Shown: positions 25,232 through 34,500, counted from the stretch's first letter. The stretch: DNA of 64,000 nt from Ktedonobacter sp. SOSP1-85 (GCF_016587415.1 NZ_BNJI01000001.1:2457501-2521500); one strand, 5' to 3'. Translations and numbers: made by a program. The notes: a model not told the origin generated them from the sequence alone.

Positions 25232-26047
25232 ATGGAGCAGCAACCGCACAGTCATAATCCACGCCAGCCACAAAGATATTCTGAGCCACATGAAGAGGCA
25301 ATATACCAGGACCACCAGGCGCCGTTTCCCGCTTCAACGCTGCCACACGCCAGCCTGGACCCTTATCAACGCAATTACTATAGCGAGCAGACCCAGACAG
25401 TCTATCCTCACCCAGGCCAGGAAGGTTCCTTTGTAACCGCGCAAGACCCCTATGCCACTCACCCCACGTTCCCCCCTTACCAGGAGTACGCTCGCTACCC
25501 CTACTGGCAGCCACAGCCCAGGAGAGCCAAACAGCACATGCGCAAATGGCTCTATATCACCACGGCGGCCCTGGTGGCAGCTCTCGTCCTGGTAGCGGTC
25601 GTCACGCTTGCCTTCATACCGAGGCTCAATAGCCTCTATCCACATCCCAATGGGGCACAACGCCCAGGCATCATACAATTTCCCGGTCTTCCGCACGCGG
25701 CAAACAATACAGGTGGACAGAGTCCATTTCTTCCAGGCCACTCCATGCCGCTAGTGCTACGCCAGCATCTCTCTTCCATACGCACACAGATGGCCAACGA
25801 CCTGCATACCTCGCCAGAGGCCCTGATCCAGGAGCTGCAAGGTGGAGAGGATATCGCGCAGGTCGCCAGCAATCATGGTGTCTCAAGCACGCAGTTACAG
25901 CAACTGATCAGTGATACACTCCATAGCAACCTGCAACCCGAGGTCGACAACGGGACCCTAAGTCAGCAGCAAGTAGACACCTTTATCGAGCGCGCCCAAA
26001 ATAATCCCGCAATCCTGACGCATCTACTGGCGAGCAGCGATACATAA
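25232..26047 (+). CDS. membrane-anchored protein with extracytoplasmic helical domain
   Basis: 271 residues. The N-terminal 100 residues are rich in Pro, Tyr and Gln and presumably cytoplasmic. One membrane helix follows (about 107-132, LYITTAALVAALVLVAVVTLAF in part). The outer part (about 180-270) has the pattern DLHTSPEALIQELQGGEDIAQVA (in part: SPEALIQELQGGEDIAQVA) and TLSQQQVDTFIERA, matching the helical repeats of the preceding gene's product. ATG follows GAGGAGAAGAG. The pair are probably paralogous sensors or wall-associated proteins, perhaps controlled by the adjacent two-component system. No enzyme motif is seen. Confidence 0.75.
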   Translation: MEQQPHSHNPRQPQRYSEPHEEAIYQDHQAPFPASTLPHASLDPYQRNYYSEQTQTVYPHPGQEGSFVTAQDPYATHPTFPPYQEYARYPYWQPQPRRAKQHMRKWLYITTAALVAALVLVAVVTLAFIPRLNSLYPHPNGAQRPGIIQFPGLPHAANNTGGQSPFLPGHSMPLVLRQHLSSIRTQMANDLHTSPEALIQELQGGEDIAQVASNHGVSSTQLQQLISDTLHSNLQPEVDNGTLSQQQVDTFIERAQNNPAILTHLLASSDT

Positions 26048-26070
26048 AGATCGCGAGACAATTCAGAAAG

Positions 26071-26586
26071 CTAAGCCTCTGCCGTGGTCTTAGCCGTTTC
26101 AAGATCCTTCTCGGCCGAGTTTGCCTCCAGGAGTCGCCTAAATAGGCGCGTTATGGGGACATATGCAGCCAGGAGCGCTAGCGAGCAGGTAAGGGTTATC
26201 ACACATCCAAGCAGATTTGTTGGCATGATAATATCCAGGGCGCCGGGTCCCCAACTTCCCGCATGCTGGTACCAGGTGTTCAGACCCGCGCACCAGATCG
26301 CAGCCTGGAGGCACCAGTATGCCACACGCCCACGTCCAGAACTTATGCCTAGTAGGAAGATGCCGATACCGATATATGTCAGCACGCCTCCAAAGCCCAG
26401 GCCACGGATATATCCCGGCCACCAGAGGAGATCTGACAGAATCCAGGAGAAACTCACCGAAGGCAGGGCCGAACGCGCCAGCACGACGTTTATCGCTCCG
26501 AGTATTCCCAGCACCAGGCAGACCACTCCCAGACCACACCACACAGATCGATAGCGCAAGAATCGCCGTAACATAGAAATACGCAT
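26071..26586 (-). CDS. four-helix integral membrane protein (paralogue 1)
   Basis: 171 residues. Four hydrophobic segments (about 11-33, 58-78, 85-103, 118-142) and a charged C-terminal tail (EANSAEKDLETAKTTAEA). It shares LLWW, FGGVLTYIGIGIFLLGISS and LQAAIWCAGLN with the neighbouring paralogue. Function is not recognised. The start may be 26586 or the ATG at 26574, which lies after AAGGA and aligns with the paralogue's start. No metal or catalytic motif is present. Confidence 0.7.
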   Translation of the reverse strand: MRISMLRRFLRYRSVWCGLGVVCLVLGILGAINVVLARSALPSVSFSWILSDLLWWPGYIRGLGFGGVLTYIGIGIFLLGISSGRGRVAYWCLQAAIWCAGLNTWYQHAGSWGPGALDIIMPTNLLGCVITLTCSLALLAAYVPITRLFRRLLEANSAEKDLETAKTTAEA

Positions 26587-26688
26587 TCCTTACTTATACA
26601 AACGCAAAACAATAAAATAGCTGTAACCTGTTTCCCCTATTATATCTACGAAGGCATACATCCACAATGGAGAAACGTCCACCGAAAC

Positions 26689-27210
26689 CTAGCTGTTGCT
26701 ACCACTTTCCAGGTACACCTGCGCATGCGCATGCGCATATACATGGCGCAAGAACCGTGTCAAAGGAATGTAACTGATGAACAATAACAGTGAGATTGCC
26801 AGGGTGACGATCCCCCAGAACATATTGACTGGCACCACAAGCGCCAGTAGATGCTCCCATGCGTAGGTTACCCGCTTCCCCGGCGTTTGGTAGAGCAGGT
26901 TGATCCCGACACACCAGACGGCGACCTGGAGCAACCAGAATGCCAGGCGTGGGCGCTCGGAACTGATGCCCAGTAAGCCAATCCCTATCCCTAGATAAAT
27001 AAGAACGCCCCCAAAGGGAACGCCGGTCATCCAATCACCCAGCATAGTGTCGCGCCACCACAGGACATCCTGCACGACAATAGGAAGGCTCACCCGCAAC
27101 AAACTCGCGTTTGCCATGACAATGCGCACAGTCCAATACACGCTTAGCAGAAGACATATCACTCCCAGCGAACGCAGAAGCGTCTTAAGCGTAAGGGTTC
27201 GCGTTAACAT
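26689..27210 (-). CDS. four-helix integral membrane protein (paralogue 2)
   Basis: 173 residues from the ATG at 27210, five bases after GAGGTG. The same fold pattern as the previous gene: VLWW, PFGGVLIYLGIGIGLLGISS (first 20 residues) and LQVAVWCVGINLLYQ. The C-terminal HAHAHAQ stretch is encoded by a 26-base alternating purine-pyrimidine run. The two genes are tandem duplicates separated by about 100 bp. Function unknown. Confidence 0.7.
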   Translation of the reverse strand: MLTRTLTLKTLLRSLGVICLLLSVYWTVRIVMANASLLRVSLPIVVQDVLWWRDTMLGDWMTGVPFGGVLIYLGIGIGLLGISSERPRLAFWLLQVAVWCVGINLLYQTPGKRVTYAWEHLLALVVPVNMFWGIVTLAISLLLFISYIPLTRFLRHVYAHAHAQVYLESGSNS

Positions 27211-27320
27211 ATAGCACCTCTTCTCTTCTAGATGTGCGCTTCCCCTCTCTCTCCTCAACCAATCGCGCTTTATTGCAAAGATAAACGTGCATTCTCCTAC
27301 TCAGGATACATGAGGATTTA

Positions 27321-27367
27321 GTAAGTTGGGTGCAGGGATGCCTCCGGCATCCCTGCACCCAACTTAC
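27321..27367. terminator. 22-bp palindrome after acyl-CoA synthetase gene
   Basis: Perfect arms 27321-27342 and 27346-27367, centre GCC-tcc-GGC. It lies 85 bp after the stop of the minus-strand gene at 27452. No tag. Confidence 0.75.
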
Positions 27368-27451
27368 CTGACTCCATGAGATACACCTGGGCATTATAGC
27401 GACATATGGAAGTTGACCGACGCTGCTAGGCTCTATGCCTCTACATACAGC

Positions 27452-29113
27452 CTAGCTCTTTTTGTTACGCTCTCTTTCGCGGAGTTCCACGCGCCGGATC
27501 TTGCCGGAGATAGTTTTTGGGAGTGTCTCGACGAACTCGATTTCGCGGGGATATTTATAGGGGGCGGTGACGTTTTTGACATGCTCCTGTAGTTCGCGTG
27601 CCAGGGAGTCCGCTGGCTCATAGCCCGGGGCCAGGATCACGAATGCCTTGACGATCTCGCCTCGCATCTGATCAGGGCTGGCCACAACAGCCGACTCGGC
27701 AACGGCCGGGTGCTCTTTGAGTGCGCTCTCAACTTCGAAGGGTCCAACGCGATAACCGGCTGTAATGATAACATCATCCGCCCGTCCAACAAACCAGAAG
27801 TAGCCATCTTCGTCCTTATAGGCCCGGTCACCGGTAATGTACCAGTCGCCTCGAATGCTGGCCTGAGTCGCCTCAAGATTGCGCCAGTACTCCTGGAACA
27901 TCCACACTGGACGCTCGGGCTTGATACGTACCGCGATATCGCCCTCTTTGTGCGGTGGAAGTTCGCTGCCATCGTGATCGATGATGCTGATCTCAAAACC
28001 TGGCGAGGGCTTGCCCATTGAGCCAGGCTTGACTGTGAGAGGAGGGAAATTGCCGCAGAGCAAGACCGTCTCCGTCTGACCATATCCATCACGAATAGTC
28101 AGGCCCGTCTTCTCTTCCCAGAGACGAATGACCTCGGGATTGAGCGGCTCGCCCGCGCCCACGCAGTGGCGTAGCGCCTTTGGTGGATGAGACTGTAAGT
28201 AGGCCAGTGGCTCATCCAATACCAGCATACGATAGGCCGTAGGGGCGGCACAAAAGGTGGTAATGGGATAGGTATGCAGTAGTTCCAGAGTCTCCAGCGC
28301 GTTAAATTTTCCGCGCGCGTCCTGGACAAAGATGGCCGCGCCCATGCTCCACGGGCCAAACAAGCTGGACCAGGCAGCTTTTGCCCAGCCATTTTCAGTG
28401 AGATTGAGGTGCAGGTCGTCCTCATGCAGGTCGAGCCAGTATTTCCCTGTAATGGTATGTCCAATGGGATAGCTGGCCTGGGTATGCAGCACCATCTTGG
28501 GGTTGCCCACGGTCCCCGAGGTAAAATAGATCAGGCAGGGGTCGTCGCTACGCGTCTTGGGGCCTGCAAAATCTGGCAGAGCCTTGCCTGTGATATGCGC
28601 ATAGCTGTGCCAGCCTTCACCAGGCTCACCATTATCTACTAGAATTGCCTGGGTGATGGTCAGGCACTGATCACGCACCGCCTCAAATTTTCGGGCTCCT
28701 TCGCTGTCCGTGATGATGGCACGCGCCTCCGCAGCCTTGATACGAAATTGGATGTCTTTCGTTGTGAGCAGAGTCGTCGAGGGGATAGGAATGGCACCTA
28801 ATTTCATCAATCCCAGCACACTCTCCCACCACGCGGGAATGCGGGGCAACATGACCAGCACGGTATCGCCTTTGCGTATCCCCAATAGTGAGAAGGCGTT
28901 CGCCGCCCGGCTCGATGCCTCCGCGAAGTGCGCAAAAGTCAGGCGTCGCTCTTCCCCATCCTGTCCTAGCCACAACATCGCTAATTTCTGCGGGTCCTGT
29001 GCCCATTTGCCAATCACATCAGTCACGAAATTAAAATACTCGGGAACCTCAAGCGCGAACGCGCGGCGCTCAGCTTCATAGTCTAGCATATTCGGGGTTT
29101 TCGCCTGCGTCAT
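27452..29113 (-). CDS. AMP-forming acyl-CoA synthetase
   Basis: 553 residues from the ATG at 29113, five bases after AAGGAGG. It activates a carboxylic acid to acyl-AMP and then acyl-CoA. Motifs: P-loop-like YFTSGTVGNPKMVLH, GYGQTET, the hinge region YITGDRAYKDEDGYFWFVGR, and the catalytic Lys in PKTISGKIRR. The overall pattern, especially WLDLHEDDLHLN and GWAKAAWSSLFGPW, is that of medium-chain (ACSM) or acetyl/propionyl-type synthetases rather than long-chain FadD. The substrate cannot be fixed by reading. The window also encodes an acyl-CoA carboxylase beta subunit and methylmalonyl-CoA epimerase, so a propionate-related role is possible. Confidence 0.93.
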   Translation of the reverse strand: MTQAKTPNMLDYEAERRAFALEVPEYFNFVTDVIGKWAQDPQKLAMLWLGQDGEERRLTFAHFAEASSRAANAFSLLGIRKGDTVLVMLPRIPAWWESVLGLMKLGAIPIPSTTLLTTKDIQFRIKAAEARAIITDSEGARKFEAVRDQCLTITQAILVDNGEPGEGWHSYAHITGKALPDFAGPKTRSDDPCLIYFTSGTVGNPKMVLHTQASYPIGHTITGKYWLDLHEDDLHLNLTENGWAKAAWSSLFGPWSMGAAIFVQDARGKFNALETLELLHTYPITTFCAAPTAYRMLVLDEPLAYLQSHPPKALRHCVGAGEPLNPEVIRLWEEKTGLTIRDGYGQTETVLLCGNFPPLTVKPGSMGKPSPGFEISIIDHDGSELPPHKEGDIAVRIKPERPVWMFQEYWRNLEATQASIRGDWYITGDRAYKDEDGYFWFVGRADDVIITAGYRVGPFEVESALKEHPAVAESAVVASPDQMRGEIVKAFVILAPGYEPADSLARELQEHVKNVTAPYKYPREIEFVETLPKTISGKIRRVELRERERNKKS

Positions 29114-29226
29114 ACATGCCTCCTTACATCTCACTTGGCGTAAGAAACAACAACGCTGTTGCCGATCATGACCTGTATCATATCACGCCACATGGAGCAT
29201 ATGGCAATCTTTACTCCCCCGTTTTC

Positions 29227-29240
29227 GCGCCTACGGCGCT
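29227..29240 (-). repeat. palindrome tag, site 5 (AGCGCCGTAGGCGC on minus strand)
   Basis: It abuts the left end of the palindrome and reads outward. Confidence 0.5.
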
Positions 29241-29295
29241 CACTGGGGTAAGAGGTGTGCTGGCCTGGGGCCAGCACACCTCTTACCCCAGTGAG
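29239..29295. repeat. 27-bp palindrome in a divergent region (tagged)
   Basis: Arms 29239-29265 and 29269-29295, loop tgg. It lies between the start of the minus-strand synthetase (29113) and the plus-strand kinase (29461), so it ends no transcript. Confidence 0.85.
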
Positions 29296-29391
29296 GAAGG
29301 AGCTCACAGGGCGAGTTCCGATCTGAAATAAAAGGGCAAGGCGCGAAAACTTGACCTCTTGCTTGATAGGTAACACCTCTCTATAATAAAC

Positions 29392-29397
29392 CTGGAT
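29392..29397 (+). promoter_or_regulatory. -10 box of kinase-TPR gene
   Basis: Perfect TATAAT 64 bp before the ATG; the -35 is not convincing. Confidence 0.4.
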
Positions 29398-29460
29398 ATG
29401 TTGAGCATCTCGCACACCTGAGCAAGACTGGCCATATATTAACCAGGAGTAGAAGTCTTT

Positions 29461-31842
29461 ATGAGCAATACGCAAGCAGATTCGGAGAGCTACGTCGGGC
29501 GTCAAGTTGGAAACTACCTTGTTCAGGCTGAGGTACAGCGCGGCTCATATGGCAGCGTCTTCCAGGCCAAACATGTTATCTTCGCCGATGAACCTGTCGT
29601 CGCCCTCAAAATTCTGCATACTAATCTGACTGATCCGGCCTCCGAGCAGCAGTTTTTTGATGAGGCACGCCTGTTACGCCGTCTGAAGCATGCGCATATC
29701 TTGCCTGTGCAGGACGCAGGACTCGATGAAGGTGTACCCTATTTCGTCGCGGCCTATGCCGCGGGCGGCTCGCTACGCGATCTCCTGCTCAAGCAGCAAG
29801 GGGCGCCTCTTCCCGTCGCCGACGCGCTGCGCATCCTTAACCAGGTCGGCGATGGTCTGAACTATGCGCATCAACAATCGGTGGTGCACCGCGACCTCAA
29901 GCCAGAGAATATCCTCTTTGGCGACCAGGGCGAGGCGCTGCTCGCCGATTTTGGCATCGCCGTAACTCTTACCTCGACGCGTACGCAGCTCGCCAACCGC
30001 AGTGGTACCCCAGCTTACATGGCCCCTGAACAGTTTGAAGGCTTAAGCAGTATCAAAAGCGATCAGTACGCCCTCGGCTGCATGGCCTATGAACTCCTCA
30101 CCGGGCGCCTGCCATTTCAATTCACTGATACCAGTATCGAGACCATCTGGTTCCAGCATGCCAAGGTGGTACCGACCCCACCCACACAGATAAACTCAAC
30201 AATTCCACCCTATACAGAGCAGGCGATTCTGCGCACCCTGGCCAAGGACCGTGAGCAACGCTTCCCCTCGGTGGCGGACTTCCTCCTGGCACTCAACGCT
30301 GGCTATACAACGCAGACAATCTACGCCGCACCCGCCCAGCCACAGGGACTCACCCCGACCATTATGGTAGAGCCAGCAAACCAGCAACAACCGCCTCTGG
30401 CTCCTACCCGCGTGGTAGAACAGCCCGCAAGACCAGCCATCGCACCCACAATCCTGGCAGACCAGCCAGCCTCCTCTACACCCGCTCAGGGCTACACGCC
30501 AACTGTCTCAGCCGACGCGGATACAGAGAGTACCCCCCATACGACGCAGGGCGACGCACAAAACCAGCCCCAGGCCGCAAGCACCTCTAAAAAGACGCGC
30601 CGCCTGCCAACCACCATGGCGACAGGAAGTGCTTCTAATTCCCAGGCGCAAACATCCACGCCTGAGGTAGCCCCCGCGCCACCGCCCATTACGCCGGTCT
30701 CGCAACAACCCACGCTTATTCTCGATCCAGATAAGGCCAGGCTCTATGGAGAGACCGCGCACAAGCTCAATGACATCGAGCGCTATAGCGAGGCCCTGGC
30801 ATATTTTGAGCAAGCCTTGCACTTTGATCCCGCCAACGGCTGGCTCTATGGTGGCAAGGGCTTCGCGCTGTATCATCTTGAGCGCTATGAGGAGGCCCTG
30901 ACGGCACTCAATGACGCTATTAAGCTCGGTTATACCAATAATGGCTGGATGTATGCCTACCTGGGCTATACACTCAAAGAGCTGCACCGCTACCAGGAGG
31001 CCCTGCAAGCCTACGACCAATCGCTCCAGCTGGATGCCAATAACGCCTGGACCCTGCGCGAAAAGGGGCATATCCTCAACACGCTCAAGCATTATGATGA
31101 GGCGCTCAAATGTATCGATCGCTCGCTTGAGCTGGATACCAAAAGCGAGTTCGCCTATGGTCGCCGGGGCTTCGCCCTCAAAAATCTCGGTCGCCACGCC
31201 GAAGCGCTTCAAGCATATGACCAGGCCCTGACTCTTGATCTACACGATGGCTGGACCTATCGCGAGAAGGCCCACGTCCTCAATCTTCTTAAGCGCTATC
31301 CAGAGGCAGTCGAGGCAGCAAATATGGCGATCCAGTTCGATGCGCACGATATGTATGCTTATGTCCAGAAGGGTTTCGCCCTCAAAAATCTCGGTCACTA
31401 TGAAGAGGTCTTACAGGCATACAATCAAGCGCAGGCGCTTGACCCTAAGAATGCCTGGTTCTATCGCGAAAAAGCTTTTGTGCTCAATGAGCTTAAGCGC
31501 TATGAGGAGGCATTACATGAGTCCGACCAGGCTGTTAAACTGGAGCCACACAACGCCTTCGCCCACGGACGCCGAGGCTTCGCGCTCAAAGAGCTCAAGC
31601 GCTATGAAGAAGCCCTTCAGGCCTATGACAAGGCTCTGCAACTAGACGCCAATGACGCCTGGACGCTACGCGAAAAGGCGCATGTCCTCAATAGCCTCAA
31701 GCATTATGATGAGGCCCTAACCTGCGCCGAGCAAGCTTTGCACCTCAATCCCCAGGACGACCTGGCCAAAGAACAGCGTGAAGCCGCCAAGCGCCACCTT
31801 CGCCGCCACAAGAAGGCCGCCGAAGAGAAAGAGAAAGAATAA
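29461..31842 (+). CDS. Ser/Thr protein kinase with C-terminal tetratricopeptide repeats
   Basis: 793 residues, soluble. The kinase domain (about 18-280) has VQRGSYGSVFQAKH, the Lys in VALKIL, HRDLKPENILF, LADFGIAV and APEQFEG. A Pro/Thr/Gln-rich linker (about 290-415) contains repeated APTxxx-x-QPA units. About eleven TPR units follow (about 425-785), each near 34 residues, e.g. YEEALQAYDKALQLDANDAW. Several repeats are nearly identical, which points to recent internal duplication. The TPR part probably selects substrates or scaffolds. No membrane helix. AGGAG lies 11 bases before the ATG. Confidence 0.95.
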   Translation: MSNTQADSESYVGRQVGNYLVQAEVQRGSYGSVFQAKHVIFADEPVVALKILHTNLTDPASEQQFFDEARLLRRLKHAHILPVQDAGLDEGVPYFVAAYAAGGSLRDLLLKQQGAPLPVADALRILNQVGDGLNYAHQQSVVHRDLKPENILFGDQGEALLADFGIAVTLTSTRTQLANRSGTPAYMAPEQFEGLSSIKSDQYALGCMAYELLTGRLPFQFTDTSIETIWFQHAKVVPTPPTQINSTIPPYTEQAILRTLAKDREQRFPSVADFLLALNAGYTTQTIYAAPAQPQGLTPTIMVEPANQQQPPLAPTRVVEQPARPAIAPTILADQPASSTPAQGYTPTVSADADTESTPHTTQGDAQNQPQAASTSKKTRRLPTTMATGSASNSQAQTSTPEVAPAPPPITPVSQQPTLILDPDKARLYGETAHKLNDIERYSEALAYFEQALHFDPANGWLYGGKGFALYHLERYEEALTALNDAIKLGYTNNGWMYAYLGYTLKELHRYQEALQAYDQSLQLDANNAWTLREKGHILNTLKHYDEALKCIDRSLELDTKSEFAYGRRGFALKNLGRHAEALQAYDQALTLDLHDGWTYREKAHVLNLLKRYPEAVEAANMAIQFDAHDMYAYVQKGFALKNLGHYEEVLQAYNQAQALDPKNAWFYREKAFVLNELKRYEEALHESDQAVKLEPHNAFAHGRRGFALKELKRYEEALQAYDKALQLDANDAWTLREKAHVLNSLKHYDEALTCAEQALHLNPQDDLAKEQREAAKRHLRRHKKAAEEKEKE

Positions 31843-31891
31843 GAATGTAGCCAGGGGAGGCGTGCCTCCCCTGGCTACATTCTTATTCTTT
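31834..31891. terminator. 28-bp palindrome between convergent genes
   Basis: Arms 31834-31861 and 31864-31891, loop gt. It contains the stop codons of both the kinase gene and the opposing DUF983 gene. No tag. Confidence 0.85.
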
Positions 31892-32290
31892 ACTCGAAAG
31901 CTCGAAGATACGTGTGCGTGTCTCCAGGTGTTCACGTGAAACCGGGTTGAAGAAGTGATCTATCGACAACCAGAAACTCCGGCTATGATGGAAGAAGAGG
32001 AATGGCAGCAAGACCGTCATAGGAATACCAATGGCCCAGATGAGAGCCAGAGACACGGTCCGCATGGCCGATAGGGGCACGGTAAAGCCTACAACGATGA
32101 ACTCGCTGAGTACAAGGTTGATGGCCATAGAACTGGTAAAGTACCCCTCTTCCCCACGTTCATAGGGAAACTCGCAGTATGGACACTGATCATACATTTT
32201 GAAAGGACGGCGGAACAATTTGCCCTTCCCACAGATGGGACAACGCAGAATGAGACCACGCCACAACAATCGTGACAACTTGATATGCAT
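31883..32290 (-). CDS. DUF983 family zinc-ribbon membrane protein
   Basis: 135 residues. An N-terminal double zinc ribbon (CPICGKGKLF near 18 and CPYCEFPYERGEEGYF near 38) precedes two membrane helices (about 60-80 and 85-107), the standard DUF983 arrangement. Function is not established for the family. Monocistronic, convergent with the kinase-TPR gene. Confidence 0.88.
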   Translation of the reverse strand: MHIKLSRLLWRGLILRCPICGKGKLFRRPFKMYDQCPYCEFPYERGEEGYFTSSMAINLVLSEFIVVGFTVPLSAMRTVSLALIWAIGIPMTVLLPFLFFHHSRSFWLSIDHFFNPVSREHLETRTRIFELSSKE

Positions 32291-32478
32291 AGTGCAACCT
32301 CTTTATAACCCATTGCTTCAACCTCGAAGCATAGAAGTTCTTTCTCTATACAAAACAATAGCACACGCCGGTTTATTCATGCCACTCATACCACTCATAC
32401 CACTCTAAAAATACACGCATAGCACAGTTGCCACCACAGCCACCATATCCTAGAGCAATTCGCAATAGCATTAAGTAG

Positions 32479-32548
32479 CACGACGCTGCGAAAGCACGCG
32501 TCTACATATCATGAACCATATGTAGACGCGTGCTTTCGCAGCGTCGTG
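32479..32548. terminator. 31-bp palindrome after quinone oxidoreductase gene
   Basis: Arms 32479-32509 and 32518-32548, perfect, 8-base loop. It lies 28 bp after the stop at 32577. No tag. Confidence 0.8.
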
Positions 32549-32576
32549 ACTCTCCACACTCTAGCCGATTGTTTGT

Positions 32577-33554
32577 TTAGCCCAGGGCCAGCACTAGCTT
32601 GCCGAAGTTGCGGTTGGCCTGCATCACCTTGTGCGCCTCAGAGATACGCTCAATGGGGAAGACCTCTTCCACAATCGGCCTGACCTTACCTCTGGCGAGC
32701 AAGGGTACAACCTGGACCGCGAAGTGGCGCGTGGCCGCCAGTTTCTCTTCCAGGGTACGTGAGCGTAGGGTAAAACCACGAATGCTCAGGCGTTTGGCCA
32801 TGACCTTGCCCAGGTTAACATTGGCATCGGCTCCGCCCAGTGTCGCCAGGAAGACCAGGCGACCCCAAAGGCCGAGCGCCTCCAGATTCCCCTCCATATA
32901 GGGGCCTCCGATAAAGTCCAGCACGAGATGCACGCCCTCGCCATGCGTCATTTCCTTGACTTCCTGCGCGAAATTCTCGGTAGAGAGACCGACATCCAGG
33001 CCCAGTTCTTTGGCGCGCTCAAGCTTATCAGCGGTGCGCGAGGTGCCATACACCGTACAACCCATAGCGCTTGCCAGTTGGATCGCTGCCGTCCCCACAC
33101 CACTACCAGCGGCATGTACCAGCAGGCGCTCACCCATCTTCAAGTCACCCTGGGTAAACAAGGCGTCATGGGCAGTGATGAATACCTCAGGAATCGCAGC
33201 CGCCTGGATAAAGTCCAGATTCTCGGGAATTTCTACCAGCAGGCCCTCGTGGATAAGCAAATATTCAGCCTGTCCACCGCCGCCTGTAATCCCCATTACG
33301 CGCTGCCCAGGACGCCAGCGGCGCACCATGGGGCCCACCGCCGCCACCTCGCCCGCGAACTCCAGGCCGGGAATAATGGTTGGATATCCTGGAGGCGCCG
33401 GGTAGTGTCCCATACGCTGCGAGATGTCCGCGCGATTGAGACCTGCCGCCTTCACGCGCACCAGGACCTGGTCCCCAATCGGTTCGGGGGTGGCGATCTC
33501 CTGTACCTCTAATACCTCAGGGCCGCCCGCCCTGGTAATAATGACCGCTTTCAT
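32577..33554 (-). CDS. zinc-independent quinone oxidoreductase (MDR family, PIG3-like)
   Basis: 325 residues of the medium-chain dehydrogenase/reductase superfamily. The N-terminal GroES-like domain contains VKAAGLNRADISQRMGHYP and PGLEFAGEV; the Rossmann domain has the NADPH loop VHAAGSGVGTAAIQLA near 147 and a following YGTSRTADKLERA. No zinc-binding cysteines are present, as in QOR and TP53I3 homologues. It reduces quinones or activated alkenes with NADPH. The ATG is preceded by GGAGAGA. Monocistronic, with palindromes on both sides. Confidence 0.93.
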   Translation of the reverse strand: MKAVIITRAGGPEVLEVQEIATPEPIGDQVLVRVKAAGLNRADISQRMGHYPAPPGYPTIIPGLEFAGEVAAVGPMVRRWRPGQRVMGITGGGGQAEYLLIHEGLLVEIPENLDFIQAAAIPEVFITAHDALFTQGDLKMGERLLVHAAGSGVGTAAIQLASAMGCTVYGTSRTADKLERAKELGLDVGLSTENFAQEVKEMTHGEGVHLVLDFIGGPYMEGNLEALGLWGRLVFLATLGGADANVNLGKVMAKRLSIRGFTLRSRTLEEKLAATRHFAVQVVPLLARGKVRPIVEEVFPIERISEAHKVMQANRNFGKLVLALG

Positions 33555-33662
33555 ACCACTCTCTCCTTACAAATGTCTACATTGACACTGATGACCGCCT
33601 CTCAAGGCCGATGTCGCTACTATTGTACAATGTCGACGCCCTCTTTTGCAGGAGGGATTCTC

Positions 33663-33724
33663 AAATAAAAAAGAGGCAGCGTGTGTTCTCAAACTTGAGA
33701 GCACACGCTGCCTCTTTTTTATTT
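33663..33724. terminator. 30-bp palindrome after YceI gene
   Basis: Arms 33663-33692 and 33695-33724 with a single G-T mismatch, A and T runs at the ends; good terminator form in both directions. It lies 19 bp after the stop at 33744. No tag. Confidence 0.85.
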
Positions 33725-33743
33725 TCTGCTTCTCAGGAGGGAT

Positions 33744-34265
33744 TTAGCCCTTGTTCTGAGTCTCCAGGTCAATCTCGATCTTGACATCGTCGCCAACCAG
33801 CACACCACCGGTCTCCAGAGCGGCGCTCCAGGTCAGGCCGAAGTCGCGGCGATTGATCTTCGTGGTCGCGCTCAGGCCGGCCACGGTCGCACCCCAGGGG
33901 TTCTTACCTTGACCCAGGTACTCGGCATCAAAAACGACTGACTTGGTCACACCATGGATGGTCAGGTCGCCGGTCACTTTGTAGCCATCGCCCGCACGCT
34001 CAACATTGGTGCTCTTGAAGGAGAGAACAGGAAACTGCTCAGCATCAAAGAAATCAGCGCTACGCAGGTGGCCGTCGCGATTGGCATCGCTGGTATCGAC
34101 GCTGGCCGTATCAGCCTGGGCCTCAACCCAGGAGGCGGCAGGATTCTGCTCGTCGATGTGCAGCTTACCGCTAAAGACTTTAAAGCTACCGCGAACTGTG
34201 CTGAACATCATATGTTTCACGGAGAAATTGACGTGTGAGTGTGTAGGATCGATTTCCCAGGCCAT
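33744..34265 (-). CDS. YceI-family lipocalin-like protein
   Basis: 173 residues, cytoplasmic (no signal peptide). The family forms an extended lipocalin barrel that binds polyisoprenoid-type lipids. Conserved parts: WEIDPTHSHVNFSVKHMMFS at the start (first 20 residues), TVRGSFKVFSG, DANRDGHLRSADFFDAEQFP, and the late RRDFGLTW. Full family length. A strong AGGAGG site precedes the ATG, and two sigma-70 promoters are visible upstream, so the gene is probably well expressed. Confidence 0.94.
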   Translation of the reverse strand: MAWEIDPTHSHVNFSVKHMMFSTVRGSFKVFSGKLHIDEQNPAASWVEAQADTASVDTSDANRDGHLRSADFFDAEQFPVLSFKSTNVERAGDGYKVTGDLTIHGVTKSVVFDAEYLGQGKNPWGATVAGLSATTKINRRDFGLTWSAALETGGVLVGDDVKIEIDLETQNKG

Positions 34266-34326
34266 TAGATATACCTCCTAAAAAAGCAAATATGCTTTTG
34301 TTAGCAACTTTCTTTATGATAGTTAC

Positions 34327-34356
34327 ATTCTAGCATGTACAACTTGCATTTGTCAA
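34327..34356 (-). promoter_or_regulatory. proximal sigma-70 promoter of the YceI gene
   Basis: Minus strand: perfect TTGACA (34356-34351), 18-bp spacer, TAGAAT (34332-34327) with TGC in front. Confidence 0.75.
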
Positions 34357-34392
34357 GCCACTTACTTTCGAATAGCAACATATCTTGACTAC

Positions 34393-34421
34393 GTTTTACC
34401 ATATTAACTTATCATTGTCAA
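34393..34421 (-). promoter_or_regulatory. distal sigma-70 promoter of the YceI gene
   Basis: Minus strand: perfect TTGACA (34421-34416), 17-bp spacer ending TGG, then TAAAAC. The -35 neighbourhoods of both promoters are similar (TAAGYNRCTTGACAAATG-like), so the two may be a duplicated promoter. Confidence 0.5.
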
Positions 34422-34436
34422 GTAGCTTATATAGAG

Positions 34437-34495
34437 TAAGTATAGAGTAGGCTGTTTGGTGGGCAGAGCCCACCAAACAGCCTACTCTATACTTA
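34437..34495. repeat. 28-bp palindrome in a divergent region (tagged)
   Basis: Arms 34437-34464 and 34468-34495, perfect, loop aga. It lies between divergent genes (YceI start 34265, murF start 34581), so it ends no transcript. Confidence 0.85.
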
Positions 34496-34500
34496 TCCCT

